Shown here in pieces: positions 56,781 through 64,000 of a stretch of 64,000 bases of DNA. The stretch lies in the NCBI GenBank assembly GCA_949126835.1, contig OX421505.1:5338587-5402586 (forward strand), in the 5' to 3' direction. The stretch comes from Anisus vortex (Eukaryota; Mollusca; Gastropoda; Planorbidae). A program made the translations under genes and the position numbers. Within the stretch, counting starts at the first letter, position 1, and each line of letters begins with the position of its first letter. Below the pieces are notes generated by a model. The model worked only from the letters and a program-made list of their open reading frames with translations, did no database searches and was not told where the DNA came from.

Positions 56781-58333
56781 TCTATGTATATGACCAGGAT
56801 AGTAGTAGGCCTACTTTAGGTGTGATTCCGGACAACAGGTCAAAGTTAACACGGCTCTAGCTGTTCTTTAGATAAAGCACAGAAGTGGCCAGACAGCGGA
56901 CTGTCACATTGTTCCCTCTGTCACGGTGTGCATAACAAAAACATTGTTTAACAATGAAAACCCAATTCATTCGACACACTTAGAAAAACTTTGCACATAA
57001 AATAAGGCTTCTCAAATAATTTAAATATAATATAAACAGAGTGTGTGCATTTGTGTGTTTGTGTATGTCCAATTAAGTTTAATAAAACTATGAGATAAAG
57101 GTTTCGTATCAGGAACCCAAAACATGAATACAACTAGCCGTCCATTATACTTAAGTGTTGTTTCCACATTCAGCTGTTATCAAATGCTAATTTATTCAGG
57201 ACTCATGGACTTATTTATGCCTTATTTAACCAGTGTGAAGTAATCGAACGGATAAATAATTGTAGTTTCTTAAATCTTTGGAAATTCGTACAGGTAGGTG
57301 ACATGATATTTTAATTATTATTTATTTAAGCATGTTAGGGTTAAATCGAAAAAAGCCACAATTATCGTCTGTTTCTGTACATCCATATATCCATTCTCCA
57401 ATAATCATCCATACATGTATCCTAATTTTTCTTATTGTTTTGTTTAGTGTTAATATTGCATCTGGGTAAACAAACAAAAAGCACTGTTGATAGAGAGAAC
57501 AATTATTATCACTCGTCTCTGTTTTCTGTGCCTATTCCCATCTTTCCACTAATCGATAAACCCACCAATACATTCAATGATGCAATAACACATTCATAAA
57601 CATCCACGCACGCATACATACATACATCCAGTGATGCAATAACACATTCATAAACAGCCACACACGCATACATACATCCAGACACCCATTTACTCATCCA
57701 TCAATCTAACAATCTATTTATTCATTCATCTGTCAAGCAATCCATCTATCTATTCACCCATCCATTAACTATCTTACCAACCAACCAGCCGTCCCACTCA
57801 TGCTTCACCCACTTATATATTTATGTACCTAATTATTTCACGGTTTTATATTATAGTTTTTTTTATCACTCTAAGATAAGCTTTGTATAGATCAAGTAAA
57901 GAGATAAGTAAAGATATTGTCTTTTTAAATACATTTGAAGAAAAAAGTTTTTAGTACCGGCATTAGTTTATTAAAATTTATCCTATTACTTAAAATATAA
58001 TACAATTTAATTAGTTATCTATATTTAGCATCTATGCTGCTTAAACGCAATATTTTTCTCACAGTGTTTAGGGGCTGCACGGAAAGTATTTGTGTTGCAT
58101 AAAATACATGATATTTTACAGGTAAAGAAAAAAGCCAGCAATACAGGTCCATCATACAGCAGTCTCCAACACACAGTCGTACACTACACACAGGCACACT
58201 GCATACGGCCGTCATTGACATACATCCAGCAGTTCCACAGACAGCCGTCCACAGACATCCGTCCACAGACATCCTTCTCCCAACAAACAGCCCCCCCCAA
58301 GCATCATACGGAGGTCCCTTACAGACAGACCCC
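56781..58333. other. Upstream region of the OATP gene
   Basis: No gene recognised. A roughly 48-bp block (GTGATGCAATAACACATTCA, then ACGCATACATACATCC) is tandemly duplicated at about 57577-57685. Closer to the start codon (58240-58275) ACAGACATCCGTCC-type short repeats lie in the presumed 5' UTR. No clear TATA box was chosen. Confidence 0.5.
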
Positions 58334-61300
58334 ATGGGATCACGGGGCTACAAGCCGGACCCCGCCGTGACCTACGAGAAACGGGACGACGCATCCGACG
58401 ACACAGCTAGCGACACCCACTGCGGGATACTGTCGGTGCGGCCCAGCGTCATGCAGCCCTGCGCCAACATGTGGTGCTTCACGGCCTTCTACAGCTTGTC
58501 TGCCCTTCTGACGTCAACGCTGTCCTCGTATGTGAACTCACAGGTCAGTGCAGGGCCTGGGGAAGTAATGAACCTCTTAAACTTTAAGGCAGCATTTCCA
58601 AAACTTTCTTTTTCGTGACCCTGTTTCTTTAAATACTATTAATGTTTACTATTACAAGGTTTCCTTGAGTCTACCCAGCATTGATGGATACCTGATTTTA
58701 GTTGGGGTAAAGTAAAGGCGGATGGGCATTGTCAGGGCCGGATTTAGACTTGATGGGGCCCTAAGCTATTTGAGATATGGGGCCCTTTATTAGTCCAGAA
58801 TTATATGTTAGTGCAAAATATGATTTTCGGATACATAGAGGGTTAAAATGAAATACAATTAAGAAGTATTGCCTATAGCCTAGTTAGTGAAATAATAAAT
58901 TTTTTATTTTTTTTTAATTTTTATTCATTCATAACAAACTTAAAATGCAAACTCTGGTAAAAAGAAACAAAAATTCTTTTAACAGGAATAATTTACAAAG
59001 ACTTATTATCTAAAATATTTTCTTTCTTGCTTTTGCCAGAGCAAAGTCACTGATGACATCATCAAATGATAAACTGCGTAGTTTGTCACTTTCTATGCAC
59101 ATGAGACTGAGGGAACATAATTTATCTTGAGTCATTGTTGTTCTAAATTCATTTTTTGTCGTCTTAAAGTGAGAAAAAGATCTTTCTCCAGAGCAATTTG
59201 CAACCATCATACTAAGAAACACTTAAAATCGCTTCTACATTAGGGAATGCTGATTGGACACGATCAATAAATATTACCCTGAACCATAGGCTTGACTATG
59301 TCTAACATATTGATGAAAATTCTTGACTTCTCCAACAAGATTCATTTCCACATCTTCAGGGTATGTTTGGCATAAAGCACTAATTCCTTCACGAATCTCT
59401 TCTTCCGTAGCTTCTAATTTGTTTAAGAATGAAACATTTTTCGCAGCATCATTGTATACTGAGGCCCTCTGTGCCCGACTTGACTCTAATGCATCCATTA
59501 CTGGTATAAATATTTTGATTCTGAACTTGTCTCTTGGCTCAAGGTTCTCTAAATCATCATCTTCATCATCGTTGTTACGCCTTCTTCTATATCTGCTTTT
59601 CTTGTAATCAACATCAGACAATTTTTCCTTTGCTTTTCTTTTAAAAATGATCAAACATATCCCTGGAACCTTTAACAAAATCCGCAAGTGAAGCGTATAA
59701 TTTCCTACATATTTCTAGACTAATTTGGGGGTCTTGCACTGATTGACTAGTCTTGTGAAATTCATCCAGCAAGTAACTCCACAAATATAACATTACCATA
59801 CATTCAAACTCCTCCATTTTATTCAAAATGTTTATGGCTTGATTTCTTGTTTCGCCTTTCTCTGTAATGCAGCAATTATTTCATCATAACTATCAAGTAA
59901 GCTTATTGCACTTGTGGCCATTGAATGTGCTTCCCATCTAGTCTTTGACAAAGACTTTGGAAATTTTGAATCATCTTTGAAGAATGACAACAGTACTGCC
60001 CATCTATGTGTAGATGATGAAAAAATAAATATATTTCTTGAAAAATTCCCCAAAAGTTTATTGCTGTTCTACCAACAAGATTCAGGGATTGACCAAAACA
60101 TTGAATATACATAGCATACTTGTTAATCTTCAATATTATTTCTTGCATTCCCTTGTATTTGCCAGACATATTGGCATCATTATCATATGACTGGCCTCGA
60201 CACTTACTTAAATATTTTTTGCATTCACTTGTAATGTAGTTGTGCACCATCTTAAACATACTTTCCCCTGTGTGGCAACCTATCTCAGGGAAAGTTAGAA
60301 AACGTTCAATAGGGACCCCATCATCTGGTGAAACATACCTCACAATAATTTGAATAACAGTGGGCTGATCAATATGGGGCCGGTCTGGAGTGGAATCTAC
60401 AAAGAGACTGAAGTACCCTGTAGTTCTTAAATAATCTTTATACTTAAGCCGTTAAATGTGATTTTGCCTTAATGTAATCGAATATACAGTCACAATGTTA
60501 ATTCAGTTGCATTCGCGAAAATACTATGACTATGAAGAAATCAATACCAATTATAATCGTTGTCATTTTGGCAATGAAAAAGTTTAGTCTTGTTGAAAAT
60601 ATTTACGAAAAATGCTGCCTTTTTAATTAATCAAAGTCATAGGCCTAAAACGAAACATAGTCAATTATTTAGGTCAATGGCAGCATTTAAAAGTATTTTT
60701 TTAGTTTTGTAGGCCTTAACATCTTTGTTCTTCTTTTTAAAAAGGGGGCCATTCAGGTTAAACAAGCTAAATAGTAGAAACCAGGATTGTGGGGGCCTTT
60801 GTTGGACTGGAGCGCTTAAAATTGTAAGGGAATAAATGAATTTTATATTAAATTTTCAACGAAAGAATGGGGATGTTACTAAAAAAATTCTTTTTGTGAT
60901 GTGTGGGGGCCCCTGTTCCAATGGAACATGTGGAACATGCCTAAATACGCCACTGGTAGAAACTTAGAGATGTCAAGTGCTATCGATAATAGATATATCG
61001 GTATCCACTATCGAAAACAAACGCTAAATAGAAAAAACTAAAACACATTATTTTTAAAACTACAAAATTTTATCTTATTTTAAATCTTTTTGAAAACAAT
61101 TGGGTGAAGAGTATGGGTTGTTCCGGACGTGCGGCATTGGGACAAATAATGCTGCAGTATATTTAAGTATATTATGACAATTGCTCACTCGGACAATTTT
61201 TTTGGGGGGCCCCCAAATCAGTGGGGGCCCTAAGCTATAGCTTGTCTAGCTTATAGGTAAATCCGGCCCTGGGCATTGTGCTGGCCACACAATCTCTTAG

Positions 61301-63368
61301 TATGCCGTGGCCACAAAAAGTGGTGAACGCTGCTTCATCTGCCCCAGGGATCACTTTGGTTCGATGGGATACCTTTGTTTACTTACTTACTTTGTGACCC
61401 ACTCAAATTTTCTTCTTTTATAATTAACAATCAACCCGACATAAATTTCCCTACAGATTTGGAGATGTCTATAGGAACACTCGAGGGCTGAAGATTAAGT
61501 AGGGGAACCTGGGGTAAAAAGAGATACTTAAGGAAAAAAAACCTGTCGTATCAAAGCTATTATTGACATGTAAACGACATTCTGCGTACTGAACACGCAA
61601 GTGGTGGACAACAATGTTACAACAAAAAAAGATGAGATTTGTTTGTTTCAAAAGAAACACAAATGATTTTTTGGGCTAACCGTATTTTCCCATTTTGCCA
61701 CATGCCTGGGGTAAAACGAGACATACGCTGAGGGTATGCTCAATCAAATGTCAGTCGTCGCTGAGTTCACAAACGAAAACTGGGGCCTTGTTTCTTTCAT
61801 CCAGACCTGCGCAGCTGTACTGTGCCCACATGTTACAGTCACCTTGACAGGCTACCCAGCTTTCTGCACTCTCAGAGTACAGCTCAACACAATACAGGCA
61901 CTGTGTATCCTCTTCCTGGCACTGGCTCTGGGATTAAGAAATGTGCTTTCTGAATGAGCTAACAGCTTTACCTTTGCTCTTGGTTGGAGTCTATCCTGTC
62001 AGTATCTTCTCCATTTTCTCCAGCAGGGACCTTTTATACAGAGAAGATGTGAGAACAGAATTCTTTCCCCTTTGACGTGACACACGTTTGGTAATGCTTT
62101 CTTTCGGAAAGTGTATGATGGCTTGGAGGGAAATGCCAAATGATGATTCGTTTTGTTTTTGTGGTGAAGTGGTAGTTGTGGAGGCTGAGGTGGTGGCATT
62201 GATGTAAGTTGTTACCTTTCGGTGATTAAACGGACCAGTGCATGGGTGTATCTATTTCACGATAAGTTTTTATTAATCAGGTCTTACTTTTTAAACTTAA
62301 AAAGGTTAACAAAATTTTTTTTTCAGGTGAAAAGGCCCCACTTATTTTCTTTAAAAGACATCTACTTTTTATTCTTGAAAAGAACCATTTTTTATTATAA
62401 AAAAAAACTTTAATATTTTATTTTAACAAGACGCCTCGTTTTGTTTTTAAATGCCCCAATCTGTTTTTTGTGTGTAGCTAACGCTAATTATTATTTAAAA
62501 TGCCCCACTTCTTGGTCTTAAAGAAAGCCTATTACTTTCTAACTTAAAAAAAGGTCCCCCTTTTTTAAAAAGCCCATTTTTTAATGAAAAGTCTCTATTT
62601 CTTTGTGTGTGAAAAGATCTAAAAAAAATCTCTCTTCTTGGAAATGACTCACTGTTTTTAAATGAAAGAACACAATTAATTTTTAAACAGGCGCCACAAT
62701 ATTCTTGAAAAGACACTTCTTCTTTTTAAGGGCCTTACTTTTCTGAAAATGGTATCGAGGCAGAGCATCCGCATCCCTACTTCCATCGTCTAATCGTCTA
62801 GTCTACAGTCATGACATGGAGATAATAATACAACAAAATGTCAATAAACTAATATGGCCTAATAGCTTAGTATCGTAGATTAATAAAATAAGAACATGAC
62901 CAGAGGTATAGAGGCTAGATATTGAATACCGTTTACCATAACATTAGCCTATATTTGTACAGTTATTCCTTCTTTAAAGAAGATTATTGCATCTTCGTAT
63001 TTTGAATGTATTCCTGATGTGTTATAATTCACACCAAGATCGCATTGAGCATGCTAAATATTATATCATTGCTAGAAGCACTCTAAGAAAATAACTATTA
63101 TTATTATTTTAGTGTTACCTTATTTTGGAGAACAATGTAAAACAATGTAAAACCTTTAAAAGAAATTCATAATGTATTATGAATTTGTGTTGTTAGTTGT
63201 TAAATCAAAATCTCTGACATATTTCTCAGGTGACTACACTGGAGAGACAATTTGGCTTTACCTCCAAACAAACTGGACTCATTATGGCGGCTAATGACAT
63301 CGGATTTTTGATGTGTGTCTTGTTCGTCAGCTACTCCTCCACCAGACTTCACATCCCAAGAACACTCG
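58334..63368 (+). CDS. Organic anion transporter (SLCO/OATP family), 5' part
   Basis: Predicted multi-pass plasma-membrane transporter of large organic anions. Two exons are visible: 58334-58543 (ATG start MGSRGYKPDP) and 63230-63368, both phase-matched with GT-AG borders; the gene continues past the right edge. The first exon encodes a hydrophilic cytoplasmic N-terminus and the start of transmembrane helix 1 (WCFTAFYSLSALLTSTLSSY). The second encodes VTTLERQFGFTSKQTGLI, AANDIGFLMCVLFVSYSS and LHIPRTLG. The pattern TTLERxFGxxSxxxGxI with a following FVSYxG-like helix is the hallmark of OATP helices 1-2. The 4.7-kb first intron holds a SINE, a hAT relic in that SINE, a pogo relic and a degenerate repeat. 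The subfamily cannot be given. Confidence 0.88.
59010..60430 (-). pseudogene. hAT transposase relic, DUF4371/ZMYM1-like
   Basis: Read from 60430 downward: FSLFVDSTPDRPHIDQPTV, YVSPDDGVPIERFLTF, CRGQSYDNDANMSGKYKGMQ, QCFGQSLNLVGRTAINF, then a STHRWAVLLSFFKDD block, an acidic linker and finally VANCSGERSFSHFKTTKNEF (the C-terminal dimerisation motif). This is the RNase H-like transposase family related to zinc-finger MYM-type protein 1. At least four frame changes and an altered hydrophobic C-terminus show it is dead. The N-terminal zinc finger is missing. Confidence 0.88.
60780..60955. repeat. Dispersed repeat with GGGGGCCC motifs, copy 2
   Basis: Matches 55125-55290 in the same orientation, including TTGGACTGGAGCGCTTAAAA, CAACGAAAGAATGGGGATGT and CCCTGTTCCAATGGAACATG. 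It lies inside the hAT element. Confidence 0.7.
61741..62200 (-). pseudogene. pogo/Tigger-type transposase C-terminal relic
   Basis: On minus, the frame includes FGISLQAIIHFPKESITKRV, KNSVLTSSLYKRSLLEKMEK, then after stops CLYCVELYSESAESWVACQG, DCNMWAQYSCAGLDE and a stop. The C-X2-C...W-x-C...C...W-A-x-x-x-C-A-G pattern is the PHD-like zinc finger found at the C-terminus of many pogo/Tigger (jerky-related) transposases. CTGGGGTAAAA-type sequences at 61509 and 61707 may be remnants of this family's ends. Confidence 0.6.
62325..62760. repeat. Highly degenerate short-period repeat
   Basis: Repeated pattern of a CCCCA- or GCCCC-like core, then a T-rich block, then TTAAAAG or TTGAAAAG about every 22-26 bases. 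Copies are very diverged and the period is irregular. No coding content. Confidence 0.5.
62950..63110 (+). repeat. SINE family B tail fragment
   Basis: Contains TCCTTCTTTAAAGAAGATTATTGC (as in the 3' part of other copies), followed by GATCGCATTGAGCATGCTAA and CTAGAAGCACTCTAAGAAAA. No tRNA-like head. Confidence 0.5.
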
Positions 63369-64000
63369 GTCAGCTTTCTCTCTCATTGTATTAGTATATT
63401 TTATATTACTTTTGGACTGTTTTGCAATAAAAATGTCCATGCACGAATAGGGTTTTAATTGAGTGACTCTTCTAAAAGCAAAGTTAAAATAGAAACTTTA
63501 TCATTTATTTTTCTGAATTTCTTGGAAAATGTATTTGTTAAAGATATTACCGTAACTCATCTAATCTTAACAATTAATGCCTAACAATAATCATGAAGTA
63601 AGGGGAGACCATAGAAGGTGAATATTCGATGCATTAACCGCAAAAGCTTATTTAATGCATTATATAAAAACAAAACATACACGAGTAGATACAAATAATT
63701 ACTTTTACTTGGTTAATTTAAAGACACGTGAACTTATTGTCTCATAGTTTTCTTTTGGAATTTCGCTTCCGTCATGTGTTTGTCCTAGTGAGTGGATTGC
63801 GTATCCATGCGGTTCACCTGGTTTCGATTCTCTACTAAAACGTTTTTTTCCTTCTTTTTTTTTAAATTTCCATAAAAATTAGTTTTTTTTTCTAAGATTG
63901 TAAAGAATTTCAGGATTTAAAGCTTTCCTAATATGTTTTCAGTAAGTAAATTCGAATAATTATATTTTAGATGCATGCAGGAGAAGGGTGTTCTCAGCCC
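63369..64000. other. OATP intron 2, right edge
   Basis: AT-rich intron sequence. At 63783-63830 GTGAGTGGATTGCGT...GGTTTCGATTCTC resembles a decayed tRNA-like SINE head. The ATTTTAG at 63964-63970 could be an acceptor, but the 30 bases after it do not give the expected OATP helix sequence, so no exon is called. Confidence 0.5.

Larger units (their letters stand above)
58733..61271 (-). mobile_element. hAT transposon, ZMYM1-like, decayed
   Basis: A 2539-bp element with inverted ends CAGGGCCGGATTTA and TAAATCCGGCCCTG and the exact 8-bp duplication GGCATTGT on both sides (58725-58732, 61272-61279). GGGGCCC-rich sub-terminal sequence lies at both ends. The interior holds a minus-strand transposase relic (59010-60430) and a copy of another repeat (60780-60955). 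Confidence 0.93.
58655..61372 (+). repeat. SINE family A copy split by a hAT insertion
   Basis: The left part (58655-58732: GAGTCTACCCAGCATTGATG, TACCTGATTTTAGTTGGGGT, AAAGGCGGATGGGCATTGT) and the right part (61272-61372: GGCATTGTGCTGGCCACACA, AGTATGCCGTGGCCACA) join into one family-A body once the hAT element and one copy of the 8-bp duplication are removed. Confidence 0.85.

Noticed and set aside
63971..64000. Third OATP exon at the right edge
   Set aside because: An acceptor-like ATTTTAG is present, but the following codons do not match the expected transporter sequence and the window ends.

Overview
This is a eukaryotic nuclear window: AT-rich, with GT-AG introns, SINEs, LINEs, LTR elements, hAT-type DNA transposons and many minisatellites. 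The protein-coding exons are animal genes. The organism is probably a lophotrochozoan, perhaps a gastropod mollusc; that is an inference from genome style and is not proven here. There are no bacterial operons, CRISPR arrays or true tRNA/rRNA genes.

Host genes. (1) The 3' end of the glutamate-cysteine ligase catalytic subunit gene (GCLC) runs on + from 1268 to 5503 in four exons; the start lies off the left edge. (2) A complete 15-exon NMD3 gene (60S ribosomal-subunit export adaptor, 506 aa) runs on - from 29916 to 11284, tail-to-tail with GCLC. (3) The 5' end of an organic-anion-transporter (SLCO/OATP family) gene runs on + from 58334 to beyond the right edge; two coding exons are visible. 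One further exon-like ORF (43397-43599 +) is not recognised.

Mobile DNA fills most of the rest. 31.7-34.5 kb holds two hAT elements side by side sharing one 8-bp target duplication. 38.5-41.7 kb holds a decayed LINE on - whose endonuclease and RT catalytic residues are both hit. 44.3-51.1 kb holds a 6.84-kb LTR retrotransposon on - with LTRs in which I see no differences. Its single ORF runs gag-protease-integrase-RT, the reverse of the usual Ty3/gypsy pol order, and nearly all of RT and RNase H is deleted. 58.7-61.3 kb holds a ZMYM1-like hAT relic inserted inside a tRNA-derived SINE within the first OATP intron. A solo LTR, several hAT MITEs, TTAA-flanked (piggyBac-like) material, a pogo/Tigger relic and two tRNA-derived SINE families (A and B below) complete the set.

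Tandem arrays are striking: 52-bp (1.4-2.9 kb), 50-bp (4.4 kb), 22-bp (7.5 kb), 21-bp based (13.4-15.1 kb), 45-bp (15.3-16.3 kb), 39-bp (17.1 kb), 50/66-bp (19.4-21.4 kb) and 27/59-bp (52.9-53.5 kb). Four lie in NMD3 introns. Two of those run to within about 12 bp of NMD3 splice sites, and one appears to supply the polypyrimidine tract of an acceptor. Several periods are multiples of three, so the arrays carry long but meaningless ORFs on both strands.
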